A DNA stretch of 64,000 nt from an uncultured Clostridium sp. (GCA_947647595.1 CANSKZ010000002.1:124001-188000), one strand, 5' to 3'; shown: positions 8,985 to 17,692, counted from the stretch's first letter. The notes: generated by a model from the letters alone, not told the origin. Made by a program: numbers and translations.

Positions 8985-10438
8985 CTCGCTTCCTCCTTTA
9001 CTGAAATTATTTCTTTTTTCATATTATCCAAGTCATACCAATACATTTCTGTTAAGATTCCATCTTGACTTTTAAAACCATAAAATTTACCCGCAAAAAA
9101 ATATCCGCTACCAAAATCTAACGTTTCTTTCTCATTTTTATCATGGATATTGATTCGATAATATCCATTTCCTCTAAAATAGGCATTATCTTTCCAAACA
9201 TAACTTAACGTGTCAAGTGAAATTTGGTCTGCTTTCCAACATTCTAGTTCAGCATGATTGTGTAAATCTACTGAAAATAGAGTATTTTCATCTTCTAAAT
9301 TGTTTTGATTATCTAGCAATTTTCTGGTATAAAAATACGTTCCATAAAGTGAATCAAAAACGTTTCCAAAACGTCCAACCGCATCATTTTGATGATTATC
9401 TAAATACAGAATTCTTTGTTTTTCGCCGTCGTTATAATCAATGTAAGTAATATATTGATTGGTCGCAGAAGTAAGGTATGTTCTTCCTTTTACCATTTCT
9501 GTTTTTTTTGTTCCGTCCATATTGGCTCGATAAATACTTCGTGTGTTTAAATCTGTATAATAAATAAAATTGTCCACCAAATAAAATGTATTTTTTACAT
9601 TTTCGATTATGATTTCTTTGTTGCTTCCATCTTTGTTCATTTTGCACAAATTGCCTTGTGGTGTTTGGTTGATATCATCAAAACCGATTTGGTCTGTAAA
9701 ATAAATTTCGTTTTCTGTTAGCCAGAGCCTAAGAGAAGCACCGTTGTAAATTTGCGTTACATTTCCTTCTAAATCCAACTTATAGATTCCTTTTCCACGA
9801 TAATAATATGGCATAAAATACACGAATTCTCCATCAAAATAAAGACTGTTTGCACCTTTTTCTGGTTTGTATAATTTTTTGGATTCTTTTGTGGAAAGGT
9901 TAAATTGATAAATCGTTTCATCAAAATCATTCATATAAACTGCAATATTTCCCCATTTAGCAAATCGACTTCCTTTCTGAAGACTGCATAATTTTTCTTC
10001 TTCTGAAATTTCAGAAACTGAGTTTTCCTTTTCTCTTTCTGCTGGTTTCGCCCAATCATTTTGTGAAGTTTTTTGTAAAACTAAATTGTATTCATCATCT
10101 CCGCTGTCAAAATAAATCTCTTTGCAAGATGAATTTAGCTCCAATTCAAACTCGTTTTTGGCATTCCATTTGTTGTTTAGTCCAAACGTAGAATAAAAGG
10201 TAAGATATAGATTTTGACTCTCTTGTTTTACTCGGAAATCTTTAATATACCCCATGCTACTTGAAACATTGACTTTGAATTTTAGAACGTTTCCGTCTTG
10301 CAAAATTTCATAATCACTTAAAACAACATCTGTCCTTTTTCCTCCCATTCCAAAATACAAAAAAGTAAAAAATATTGCAATGATACAAAGCATAAGGATT
10401 AGAAATTTTTTCCAAAATTTCTTTTTTAATTTTTCCAT
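8981..10438 (-). CDS. Membrane-anchored DUF5050-type beta-propeller protein
   Basis: 485 residues: cytoplasmic basic start, membrane helix at about 11-29, then an extracellular domain. From about residue 165 on it has repeated blade-like stretches (GIYKLDLEGNVTQIYNG, LCKMNKDGSNKEIIIENV, SIYRANMDGTKKTEMV). This is the DUF5050/low-density-lipoprotein-receptor-like propeller seen in Clostridial surface proteins. Such domains bind ligands and have no known catalysis. It forms a two-gene unit with the downstream protein (4-base ATGA overlap). The terminator of the FtsW operon lies just upstream, so it should have its own promoter, which I could not place with confidence. Confidence 0.65.
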   Translation of the reverse strand: MEKLKKKFWKKFLILMLCIIAIFFTFLYFGMGGKRTDVVLSDYEILQDGNVLKFKVNVSSSMGYIKDFRVKQESQNLYLTFYSTFGLNNKWNAKNEFELELNSSCKEIYFDSGDDEYNLVLQKTSQNDWAKPAEREKENSVSEISEEEKLCSLQKGSRFAKWGNIAVYMNDFDETIYQFNLSTKESKKLYKPEKGANSLYFDGEFVYFMPYYYRGKGIYKLDLEGNVTQIYNGASLRLWLTENEIYFTDQIGFDDINQTPQGNLCKMNKDGSNKEIIIENVKNTFYLVDNFIYYTDLNTRSIYRANMDGTKKTEMVKGRTYLTSATNQYITYIDYNDGEKQRILYLDNHQNDAVGRFGNVFDSLYGTYFYTRKLLDNQNNLEDENTLFSVDLHNHAELECWKADQISLDTLSYVWKDNAYFRGNGYYRINIHDKNEKETLDFGSGYFFAGKFYGFKSQDGILTEMYWYDLDNMKKEIISVKEEAR

Positions 10439-10475
10439 ATAATCCTCTTTTCTTTTTATTTTTTATCATCATATC

Positions 10476-10507
10476 AAAAAAGTAAGTAGTTTTCAACTAC
10501 TTACTTT
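10476..10507 (-). terminator. Terminator of the PadR/FtsW operon
   Basis: Perfect stem AGTAAGTAGTT (10481-10491) with AACTACTTACT (10495-10505), a 3-base loop and a T run on the minus strand. Confidence 0.85.
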
Positions 10508-10519
10508 AAATATTTTATT

Positions 10520-11878
10520 CTAGCTTTCCATAACTCGCTTTTTCGTACAAATTATTAAATCTTTTTTTCGGTACACCGACAAAACCAATGCTAAACATAA
10601 CATATTAACTAGCAAATTTGAATTTCCATAAGAAATAAATGGAATATTAAAATTGGATTTCATTCCCACATTGAAATTCATCAATAAGTTGAAAATACTT
10701 TGCAAAATAAACAAACTCGAAATTCCAACAATTATCAATTTCCCAGTCATGTCTTTTATTTTCATAGCATTTATCATCAGTTTAATGCTAAAGGTCACAA
10801 TTACGCTTATCATGGCTAAAGCTGGAATCCAACCAAAATGTGCCAAAATAGAGATAAATGCAAAATTAGTCCCTTCATCAAACATTTCCAAACTGTTGCT
10901 CATATCATCTGCTTCTCCAAAAGCATTGGCAGAATTCAGAATTATTTTTTGATTGATGCCAATCCAACCGCCACCTGCTGGGTCACTTTCTGGATGAAAA
11001 GAAGTAATCAACCTTTCCACAGGCATTGCCTCTATAAAAATAATGCTACATAAAATTCCCATTAAAAGCGGAATTCCCCATAATGCTGTTATCCATTTTA
11101 TTTTGTTTTTATTTAATTCGGATAATTTTACTGTTGCTATCACCAAATAGATAATTCCTAGCACAATCATCGAACTCGTAGCTGGTATGGATAATAGCAA
11201 TCCTAACGAAATCACACTTAGCATAATGATTTTAAAAATATCTTTGCGAATTTTAATTTCCTTATTTTGCGAAAAAGAAAATTTAAAATATTGATGAGGA
11301 TTCATATTTTCCAGAAATCCAATAAAAGCTAAAATATAAAGTGGAACCACTAATACTGGCACTGAAATCGAAAAACCACCAATATTAATCCAACTTTTGA
11401 TACCATTAAAACTCACACCAAACCTCACTGAAAAGAGCATTAAAATTGTTGCCAATCCATAAAAATATTTTGCATTTTTGACAACTTTTTGATAATCCAA
11501 AAAATAAATATAAATACTTGCGACAATTCCAAAAACAAGTGTCACTCCATATCGAAAAAACATTCCTTCTATTCTTTCATTTGATGTTACTTTTATCCAT
11601 AAAACAAGTACTCCAAAGCACATCAAAAAAATCGTATTCATCAACAATTTCCAATCCAATTTAGGACGATGAATCTGATTTAATTTTTGACCAATTTCCT
11701 CTGCTTTTCCCATTTGCTGAATCGCTTTTGCTTCTGCCTGTTGCTCTTGAATTCCCTCTAACATATAACTTTCTTTTGCCTCTATTAAATGATTTTCCAG
11801 CTCCTCCGAAATTTCTTTTCGAATTGGTTCATACTTTACTTGCTCCATAATACAATTCAAAAATTCCTTAATTTGCAA
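10520..11878 (-). CDS. FtsW/RodA/SpoVE-like membrane protein with an N-terminal permease-prefix domain
   Basis: About 452 residues. Residues 1-65 are a soluble helical domain (KYEPIRKEISEELENHL, AIQQMGKAEEIGQKL) of the permease-prefix type often paired with PadR regulators. The rest has about ten membrane segments of the SEDS family, which polymerises or handles lipid II; family marks include FNGIKSWINIGGFSISV and FISYGNSNL. I place the start at the TTG at 11876-11878, 8 bases after AGGAGG; a GTG at 11887 would overlap that site. It overlaps the PadR gene by 11 bases. It is probably a specialised SEDS protein made under PadR control, not the main division or elongation enzyme. Confidence 0.8.
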   Translation of the reverse strand: MQIKEFLNCIMEQVKYEPIRKEISEELENHLIEAKESYMLEGIQEQQAEAKAIQQMGKAEEIGQKLNQIHRPKLDWKLLMNTIFLMCFGVLVLWIKVTSNERIEGMFFRYGVTLVFGIVASIYIYFLDYQKVVKNAKYFYGLATILMLFSVRFGVSFNGIKSWINIGGFSISVPVLVVPLYILAFIGFLENMNPHQYFKFSFSQNKEIKIRKDIFKIIMLSVISLGLLLSIPATSSMIVLGIIYLVIATVKLSELNKNKIKWITALWGIPLLMGILCSIIFIEAMPVERLITSFHPESDPAGGGWIGINQKIILNSANAFGEADDMSNSLEMFDEGTNFAFISILAHFGWIPALAMISVIVTFSIKLMINAMKIKDMTGKLIIVGISSLFILQSIFNLLMNFNVGMKSNFNIPFISYGNSNLLVNMLCLALVLSVYRKKDLIICTKKRVMES

Positions 11879-12206
11879 ATGAAACACCTCCTAATACTTT
11901 GTCAATTCCGCCTTTAAAAATTTTCCATTCTTCCTTCTTGTCATTTAAGTAGGTTTTTCCACGTTCTGTAATCGTGTAATATTTCCTTTTTTTCGCTGTG
12001 GATTCATCCCAATATGAGAAAATAAAACTTTTTTCTTCCAACAAATGTAAAATCGGATATAAAGTCCCTTCTTTCAATTCGAACACATCTTCTGATTTTT
12101 CATGCAAACGTTTCATCATTTGATAGCCATACATATCTTCTCCATTTAGCAATTCCAAAATCAGCATTGTTGTGCTTCCTTTTAACAATTCTTTGTCAAT
12201 TTTCAT
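11868..12206 (-). CDS. PadR-family transcriptional regulator
   Basis: 112 residues with the PadR winged helix: LLKGSTTMLILELLNGEDMY, then KEGTLYPILHLLEEK as recognition helix and wing, and RKYYTITERGKTYL. PadR proteins repress nearby membrane or drug-response genes until a ligand binds. It is the first gene of the operon with the SEDS-like protein, which carries the matching permease-prefix domain. A consensus promoter and TATACnnnGTATA dyads directly upstream suggest autorepression. Confidence 0.88.
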   Translation of the reverse strand: MKIDKELLKGSTTMLILELLNGEDMYGYQMMKRLHEKSEDVFELKEGTLYPILHLLEEKSFIFSYWDESTAKKRKYYTITERGKTYLNDKKEEWKIFKGGIDKVLGGVSFAN

Positions 12207-12219
12207 GTTCCCCTCCTTT

Positions 12220-12232
12220 TATACTTTGTATA
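12220..12232 (-). promoter_or_regulatory. Candidate PadR operator
   Basis: Dyad TATACTTTGTATA between the -10 box and the start codon of padR; related TATA-rich dyads continue to 12265 across the promoter. Position suggests autorepression; no binding evidence. Confidence 0.45.
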
Positions 12233-12246
12233 TCGATATATATTGC

Positions 12247-12275
12247 ATTGTATATCTAGGTATAAAAAATGTCAA
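12247..12275 (-). promoter_or_regulatory. Promoter of the PadR/FtsW operon
   Basis: Minus-strand TTGACA (12270-12275), exactly 17 bp, TACAAT (12247-12252), followed by a GGAGGGG ribosome site. Confidence 0.8.
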
Positions 12276-12284
12276 GAGTTTTAC

Positions 12285-12316
12285 AAAAAAAAAAAAACAG
12301 ATTTTTAAAATCTGCC
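12285..12316 (-). terminator. Terminator overlapping the end of the VanZ-like gene
   Basis: Stem CAGATT/AATCTG (12298-12303 with 12309-12314) followed on the minus strand by 13 T. The stop codon of the gene lies within the loop and arm. Confidence 0.75.
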
Positions 12317-12820
12317 TCTTAAAAAATATAAAACTATAAAACTCATAACAATTCCAATTGGTGCAAAATAGGTGATAAATTGTTTGACTTTGTTCTCTTC
12401 TTTTAATCTAGATAATAAAATCTGATATATAACAATTCCTAAATACCCCCCTAATGTATTTAAAATTACATCATCAATATCGCCCACTCCTAGTTTAAAT
12501 ACATATTGGATTATCTCAACAGTTGTGCTGATAAAACAAATCCACAAAACATTTTTCTTGATTTTTTTGTCTTTACTAAATAGCATAAAATATATTCCTA
12601 ATGGTATAAATAAAGCTATATTTCCTAAAACATTTGTAATGGTAAAAATATGAAATATTCTCTCTTTCGATAAAAAAACTCGTATCGTACTAAATGGAAT
12701 TAATTTTATGACTCTATTTTCACGAGTACCTCTAAATAAAACTAATATTAGAATTAACCAATAAATAAAAAAAACGGAATACAATAAAAAGTCCTGTAAT
12801 GCACGACGATTTTTCTTCAT
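12305..12820 (-). CDS. VanZ-like membrane protein
   Basis: 171 residues, four hydrophobic segments, and the VanZ family pattern: IKLIPFSTI near residue 40, NVLGNIALFIPLGIY (about 65-78), TTVEIIQYVFKLGVGDIDDVILNTLGGYLG (spread over 100-130). VanZ-like proteins occur widely; in some hosts they alter teicoplanin or lipoglycopeptide susceptibility, but most members have no defined role. It stands as a single gene between two terminators, with AATATAATAT upstream as a likely -10 box. It needs no neighbouring van genes and none are present, so resistance should not be assumed. Confidence 0.85.
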   Translation of the reverse strand: MKKNRRALQDFLLYSVFFIYWLILILVLFRGTRENRVIKLIPFSTIRVFLSKERIFHIFTITNVLGNIALFIPLGIYFMLFSKDKKIKKNVLWICFISTTVEIIQYVFKLGVGDIDDVILNTLGGYLGIVIYQILLSRLKEENKVKQFITYFAPIGIVMSFIVLYFLRGRF

Positions 12821-12848
12821 TTTTTCACCTCTATATTATATTAGCATA

Positions 12849-12882
12849 AAAGCAGATAATTATCAACTAATTATCTGCTTTT
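12849..12882. terminator. Terminator hairpin after the small envelope protein gene
   Basis: Perfect 14-bp stem (12849-12862 with 12868-12881), 5-base loop. T runs are present on both sides, stronger on the plus strand, so it may stop transcription in both directions. Confidence 0.7.
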
Positions 12883-12885
12883 TTT

Positions 12886-13554
12886 CTATTTTCTTCTGAT
12901 ACACTTTCTGGCTAAATATATAAAACATCCTATAATTATTACTCCACAAACTAATGTAATTCCTAAACTGGTTTTTTCTACGATTTTATTTTCAGCTGTT
13001 AAATTTTGGGTTTCTGCATTTTGTTCAATCACTTCTGTTTTTTCTTCTGCTTCTTGCGTTAATATTTCTTTTAAATCTAAATTTTCTACATCAATTCCTT
13101 TTTCCTTCATTTTTTGAACATATTCGTCATATCCTTCTGGCACAAAATCCATATATACAATTTTGTACTCGCCATCTACTTTTGACATTCTCATATAATA
13201 ATCTGGTACATAATAGCCAATCCCATCTTTTGGATTCTCGTATTCACATTTTTCATATTGTGCCCATTTGCTATTTTCACTCACAGGATATACCAACGCT
13301 CCCATTTTTACCACAATATCTCCACCAGCCTGAAACGCTTCATAAGTGCTAAAACAACTACAATTTATCAAATAATATATTTTTAATCGTTCCTCTTCAT
13401 TTGCTGTTTTAGCGGTGTATTGATTCAGCCATTCTTGAAAAACTTTTTCTGCCTCCTCTTGTACCTCATCCATTCCCCAAGCCAAACTCTTCATTGGAAA
13501 TAGTAATAAAAACAGAATCATCATTATCCAAAAACTTTGTATTGTTCTTTTCAT
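12886..13554 (-). CDS. Secreted, membrane-tethered protein of unknown function
   Basis: 222 residues from the ATG at 13552-13554, which follows AGGAGG. A signal peptide (residues 1-25, ending around LAWG) is followed by an exported domain with several Cys and aromatic residues. A Gln/Thr-rich linker leads to a C-terminal membrane helix (about 197-216) with an Arg-Lys tail. I do not recognise the domain. It follows the ECF sigma factor/DUF4179-like anti-sigma pair, with its start 1 base below the end of the anti-sigma gene, so it is probably in that regulon and operon. Confidence 0.65.
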   Translation of the reverse strand: MKRTIQSFWIMMILFLLLFPMKSLAWGMDEVQEEAEKVFQEWLNQYTAKTANEEERLKIYYLINCSCFSTYEAFQAGGDIVVKMGALVYPVSENSKWAQYEKCEYENPKDGIGYYVPDYYMRMSKVDGEYKIVYMDFVPEGYDEYVQKMKEKGIDVENLDLKEILTQEAEEKTEVIEQNAETQNLTAENKIVEKTSLGITLVCGVIIIGCFIYLARKCIRRK

Positions 13555-13555
13555 T

Positions 13556-14842
13556 TTATTCCTCCTTTTCTCTTTGCAATTTGATTTCAATATCTCTTTC
13601 TAAATAATTCAAATGCAAAGTCATTTCATCGGTTGCGTCTTTTTGGGTTAAATCAAGCATACAGGTTGGACGGAAAAATCCTTCTTCATCAATCGAGCCT
13701 CCTCCATTCGGAATAGGTCCTTGCGTGAATCCAAATTTCTCGCCTCTGGCATTTTCGATGTAAATATTTTGCGTATCATAAAGTTTATGCTGTTCTTCCA
13801 CATATTTTTGATATTCTTCTGTACTATAAACTTTTTGCATAATATAATCTTTGATTGCGTCAGTTGGTTCTCCTTCGTTTAACAAAGCAGAAATTGTTGT
13901 ATAAGGTGAAGATTTCGACTGTTTTTTCGATTTTAAAGCAAGTTCAACAGTTGTATTTGTATTGTAAACAGCACAACTTAATAGTTTATCTTCTGCGTTT
14001 TCGTTGTCAACTGCTCTGTAAATATAAGTTTCGCGATTATAAAATTTACTTGGTAAATCCACTTCTACTTCCCAATTTCCTTTTATGGTGATTTCTTCCT
14101 TTCCTGGAGTTGCTTTTTCAGAATTGGAAAGAGCAATTTTCGTAAACGCAAATTTCAATTTCTTACTTTTCGGATAATGATTTGGATTTTCCGTATACAT
14201 ATTATAAATAACTTCTACTGGCATACTGCCTCTGTTATTAATAAAATTGTTTAATCCACTATTATAAAATTTTTCATGGTCCAGTATTTTATCAAAATCT
14301 TCTTCGTTAAAATGTTCTTTAAAATATTGTTTAAGAGAACCCATATAATCCATTCCAAATAAAACATTTTCCTCTTCGTCACTAACGATTAAATCTGGAA
14401 AATTCATTTCCCAAATATCTTTCGCAGGAATTTGTTCCAAAACTTCTGCTGGCAAATCCACTACGATTTTAGCACTTAAATTAAAATCGTCCATGACAAT
14501 ATCTTGTACTTTTACTTTGACAGAAGAATTTTCAATGACAATTCCTGTATCTTCATTAGAAAATTCAGCGGTGGAATTGGTATATTCTGACTGATTTTTT
14601 GCAATATATCCTTCCTGAATTGCTGTTGCTACGCCATTTCCAGTAGCAAAAAAATTGTCGTAAATTTTTGTAGAAATCTCTTTGGCGAACACCATTCCAG
14701 AAATGGAAATTAGCATAAGGCAAGCAACTGCTGTCGATTTTAAAATATGACTACGTTTTGGCATTTCTATTTTTTCCTCCTTTTGAAAGTTAGATATAGA
14801 AACTTTCAATTTGACACGATTGATGATTTCTTGTTTATCCAT
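13556..14842 (-). CDS. Anti-sigma-like membrane protein (DUF4179 type)
   Basis: 428 residues. A short cytoplasmic N-terminus (1-30) that could hold the sigma factor is followed by a membrane helix (33-53) and a large extracellular part. This matches the DUF4179-containing proteins encoded next to ECF sigma factors in Clostridia, which act as membrane-bound partners holding the sigma factor inactive until an envelope signal arrives. The start is 1 base downstream of the sigma factor stop region, so translation is coupled. The family assignment rests on architecture and position as much as on sequence; the signal is unknown. Confidence 0.7.
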   Translation of the reverse strand: MDKQEIINRVKLKVSISNFQKEEKIEMPKRSHILKSTAVACLMLISISGMVFAKEISTKIYDNFFATGNGVATAIQEGYIAKNQSEYTNSTAEFSNEDTGIVIENSSVKVKVQDIVMDDFNLSAKIVVDLPAEVLEQIPAKDIWEMNFPDLIVSDEEENVLFGMDYMGSLKQYFKEHFNEEDFDKILDHEKFYNSGLNNFINNRGSMPVEVIYNMYTENPNHYPKSKKLKFAFTKIALSNSEKATPGKEEITIKGNWEVEVDLPSKFYNRETYIYRAVDNENAEDKLLSCAVYNTNTTVELALKSKKQSKSSPYTTISALLNEGEPTDAIKDYIMQKVYSTEEYQKYVEEQHKLYDTQNIYIENARGEKFGFTQGPIPNGGGSIDEEGFFRPTCMLDLTQKDATDEMTLHLNYLERDIEIKLQREKEE

Positions 14843-14843
14843 T

Positions 14844-15389
14844 TTATCTATATCCTCCTTTTTCTAAATCTTTTTTTATTTTGCTGCGCATTCGATGCAA
14901 TTTGGATTTTACGCTAAATTCTGAAATACCTAATATGTTTGAAATTTCTCGAATTTTTCTAGCGGAATAATAATACAATTTGAAAATTTCCACATCTTCG
15001 CTTTTCATTTTATTGAGTGATTTTTCAATCAAATATATCGTTTCTCTCTCTTCGCAAACCATGTTCATTTCAGTTGCGTCAGGAAAATCGTTGTCAAGTT
15101 CAGAAAATTCTTTATTGTACGATGACTTTCTTCGTTTTTCTCGAATTAGATTTTTAACAATTCCTGCAATATAAGGTTTTAAAGCTTTTTCATCATCGAG
15201 TTTCTCTGTATTTTTCCATAAAATAAAAAATGTATCAGCTAAAATTTCTTCCCTATCTTCTTTCAGCAAACATGCAACATTTGCATTTTCAATTATTTTA
15301 TATACATACCCGCTATATTCATCAATTATTTTTTCTAAATCCAACTTGTTTTGATTTTTATAATTCTTAATTTCATGATTCATTTTCAA
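14844..15389 (-). CDS. ECF-type RNA polymerase sigma factor
   Basis: 181 residues with region 2 (DEYSGYVYKII, DREEILADTFFILWKN for -10 recognition) and region 4 (VEIFKLYYYSARKIREISNILGISEFSVKSKLHRM for -35 recognition). It directs RNA polymerase to a small set of envelope-stress promoters. A TTG at 15387-15389 is the likely start, ten bases after AAGGAG; the ATG at 15383 is possible. It is followed at once by its putative anti-sigma partner. A TGCAACC box upstream may be its own recognition site, giving positive autoregulation. Confidence 0.88.
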   Translation of the reverse strand: MKMNHEIKNYKNQNKLDLEKIIDEYSGYVYKIIENANVACLLKEDREEILADTFFILWKNTEKLDDEKALKPYIAGIVKNLIREKRRKSSYNKEFSELDNDFPDATEMNMVCEERETIYLIEKSLNKMKSEDVEIFKLYYYSARKIREISNILGISEFSVKSKLHRMRSKIKKDLEKGGYR

Positions 15390-15429
15390 TTTAGCAAAAC
15401 TCCTTTATTTTTAGGTACCTTCACTATTA

Positions 15430-15457
15430 TATTGTCAAATTAGGAAAAAAGGTTGCA
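15430..15457 (-). promoter_or_regulatory. Candidate ECF-type promoter of the sigma factor operon
   Basis: Minus strand: TGCAACC at 15451-15457 followed by a T-rich stretch, as in several clostridial ECF -35 elements; a TTGACAATATAAT-like stretch overlaps downstream. Which element is used cannot be decided from sequence. Confidence 0.3.
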
Positions 15458-15494
15458 GTTTTTTTATTACTTTTGATATTTTTCTTATATCATT

Positions 15495-15526
15495 TGAAAA
15501 AGAAGAGCAGTTTTAATTTCTGCTCT
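15495..15526 (-). terminator. Terminator overlapping the end of the zf-HC2 anti-sigma gene
   Basis: Stem AGAGCAG/CTGCTCT (15504-15510 with 15520-15526), then CTTTTTC on the minus strand; the stop codon at 15513 lies in the loop. Confidence 0.7.
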
Positions 15527-16475
15527 CTAGTAGTTTTTTCATTTCTTTCTCCCAATCCAATTCATCCCACTCATAACCTTCTAAATTTGGCATCTTCACA
15601 TCTTCTTCTTTTACCTCTCCAAATTGATAACGATATTCCGTGATGCTTTCAAATTTTTCCTTCGGAATTTTGGTGTCTTTATAGTACGATATGGATGTCA
15701 CTTCACCAAAACTCATAATGGGCAAACCAGTTTCTCTATCCACCCATTTTTTGGTCTCTCCAAAATCAAACACATAATATTTTCGCCCAATTTCTTTATG
15801 GTCGGTTGAAATTTTCACATAAAACGGTTCGCCCAATTTACGAATCCAATATTGTGGCACACTCTTCAAAACAAAAGTACTTTGCGCATACACAAATTCA
15901 TTTTTACTTTTTTCTGTCAATTGCTTTTCTTTTCTCACTTTCTTTTCTTCAACATTTACCAAATATTCTTCTTTCGCATTTTCTCTGATATTTCCATAAC
16001 GCGTTTCAAAGGTTTGCAAAAGTTCTTCCTCATTTTTAATAAAACTCTCTATCTTATATTTTCCGTCTTTATACCAAGTTTTATAAACTACCACGCTATT
16101 TTCTGAATTTGCTGTAATCGTTTCTATATAGAAATTTTCACCCGCAAATTGGTTCTCTACTCTTCTACAAACTCGTTGAATAATCGAAAGTTTATAAAAA
16201 TACCATCCAGCAAAAATCAAAATCAAAATCGTAATTGCCCCAAAAAACGATTTGAGTTTATTTTTCAAACGCACTTTTTTCAAATAATCAATTTGTGCTT
16301 TTTGACTTTCCTGATTTTCGCACAATTCACTTTTTATCAGCCTCAATCTCTTCTTACATTTTTCACATTCTGTCAAATGTTTTTCCACCAATTTTTTCGA
16401 TTCTGTATTTAATACATCATCTGTATAATTTAACAATAAATCTTGCACAATTTCACATTCTGTTTTCTTTTCCAT
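15513..16475 (-). CDS. zf-HC2 zinc-finger anti-sigma factor, membrane-bound
   Basis: 320 residues. The N-terminus has the anti-sigma zinc finger pattern (HLTECEKCKKRL, His then two Cys, residues 32-43, with an earlier Cys7). A membrane helix lies at about 75-93, then a large extracellular domain with many charged residues. Zinc anti-sigma factors bind and inactivate the cognate ECF sigma factor at the membrane. Its start codon lies 23 bases inside the upstream sigma gene, so the two are tightly coupled. What signal the extracellular part senses is unknown. Confidence 0.82.
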   Translation of the reverse strand: MEKKTECEIVQDLLLNYTDDVLNTESKKLVEKHLTECEKCKKRLRLIKSELCENQESQKAQIDYLKKVRLKNKLKSFFGAITILILIFAGWYFYKLSIIQRVCRRVENQFAGENFYIETITANSENSVVVYKTWYKDGKYKIESFIKNEEELLQTFETRYGNIRENAKEEYLVNVEEKKVRKEKQLTEKSKNEFVYAQSTFVLKSVPQYWIRKLGEPFYVKISTDHKEIGRKYYVFDFGETKKWVDRETGLPIMSFGEVTSISYYKDTKIPKEKFESITEYRYQFGEVKEEDVKMPNLEGYEWDELDWEKEMKKLLESRN

Positions 16476-16950
16476 TTTCTTTTTCCCCCCTCATTTTTTG
16501 TTTCGCACGAAAAAACGTAACACGTGCCCAATTAGGCGTCTTTCCAAGAACTTCAGCAATTTCGATAAAATTCAAATTTCCCATGATTCTCAAATACATT
16601 ACTTGTCTTGCTGGCTCTTCCAACTTTTGCATGTTTTTAAACAATTGCAATTTTTCATCTTTTTGAAACACAACATCTTCCGTCATTTCTAATGCTACCA
16701 TTTCATCTGTTAGCACTTCTGTCACCGCTTTTTTTGTTTTTCGAAGCTCCTTATACCACAAATGTTTAGCAATCTGACAAAGCCAAGTCGAAACTTTGCA
16801 TTCCCCTCGAAATTGATGGATTTTCTTTAGGGCAATAACAAACGTTTCTTGCGTCAAATCTTCCGCAATTTCTGCATTTTGGCATAAACAAAGCAAATAT
16901 TTATAAACTGTATTTGAATATTGCTGATACATTTCTTCCATGCTTTGCAT
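16453..16950 (-). CDS. ECF-type RNA polymerase sigma factor (second module)
   Basis: 165 residues with sigma-70 region 2 (MYQQYSNTVYKYLLCLC, AEDLTQETFVIALKKIHQF) and region 4 (ARQVMYLRIMGNLNFIEIAEVLGKTPNWARVTFFRAKQKM). It starts at an ATG behind GAAGGAGG and overlaps the zinc anti-sigma gene. This is a second, independent sigma/anti-sigma pair from the one at 13.6-15.4 kb. Sequence and partner type (zf-HC2 versus DUF4179) suggest the two respond to different envelope stresses. Confidence 0.88.
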   Translation of the reverse strand: MQSMEEMYQQYSNTVYKYLLCLCQNAEIAEDLTQETFVIALKKIHQFRGECKVSTWLCQIAKHLWYKELRKTKKAVTEVLTDEMVALEMTEDVVFQKDEKLQLFKNMQKLEEPARQVMYLRIMGNLNFIEIAEVLGKTPNWARVTFFRAKQKMRGEKENGKENRM

Positions 16951-17021
16951 AAACGTTTCCTCCTTCTATTTCTTATGAGCCAAATTTTTTCATTTTATTA
17001 CAAATAATTTATGATTTTTTC

Positions 17022-17054
17022 AAAAATAAAACAGAGAATTTTATTTCTCTGTTT
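17022..17054 (-). terminator. Terminator at the end of the metallohydrolase pseudogene
   Basis: Stem AAACAGAGAA (17029-17038) with TTCTCTGTTT (17045-17054), followed by TTTTATTTTTG on the minus strand. Confidence 0.7.
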
Positions 17055-17692
17055 CTAATTTCCAAATCATTTTATTTTCTTTAAATTCATACGAAATTTT
17101 CCCCTCATCGCACAAATACGCCAAATATGATTTAACCGTACTTCCCACTAAAACATACTGACTTGCATTCATCACCAATTTATAATCGTCAAAAATCGCT
17201 TTTAAAATTTCCTCAAATGTCATTTCATTTTGGCAAAATTGTAATATTTTATTTAAAATTTCGTTCACTTTATTTTCATTTAACGCAATCAATTTTGTCA
17301 AGTCTTCGGCTACTTCGCAATGAGAAGACACAAAGTATTTTCCTTTGAGAATTTTCAGTTTTTCTAATGTATTTAGAAATTCTCTGACATCATATACAAA
17401 AAACAAATGATATTTTGTAATCGATTCTTCACTAAATAATGCATCTGCCAAGAAATAAACCTCATCCGAAGTTTTGATTCCAATCATGTCAAAAAAATGG
17501 CCTTTTAAAGAAACCGATTCTAAACCTTCTGGCAAATTATTTTCTAGTTTTTTCGGCTTGGATTTTTTTGCCAGCATCTTTATCATTTCCGCTGTCAATT
17601 AAATAGACATTTTCATCATCTATTTTGTAAATTCCAATATTGGTTGGATTTTTAATATAATAGGTTTTTTCTCCTAATTTAATAAGTTCCAT
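17041..17692 (-). pseudogene. Metallo-beta-lactamase-fold hydrolase with its active site deleted
   Basis: The ATG at 17690-17692, behind AAAGGAG, opens a typical start (MELIKLGEKTYYIKNP, then VYLIDSGNDKDAGKKI) that stops after a few more codons. The C-terminal half continues in another frame as AKKSKPKKLENNLPEG and GHFFDMIGIKTSDEVYFLAD. The middle of the fold, including the metal-binding HxHxDH motif, is missing; by family length roughly 80-90 codons are gone. Both halves fit the shared stretch TGGCAAAAAAATCC at about 17572-17586, so a deletion between short repeats is likely. No in-frame CGG is present, so this is a different lesion from the six CGG cases. An assembly collapse is an alternative. 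Confidence 0.7.

Noticed and set aside
12305..12820. VanZ-like gene as glycopeptide resistance
   Set aside because: No vanHAX or other van genes are nearby; VanZ-fold proteins are common in sensitive bacteria.
17041..17692. Metallohydrolase break as a seventh CGG-type frameshift
   Set aside because: There is no in-frame CGG at the junction and a block of family residues is missing, so it is a deletion.
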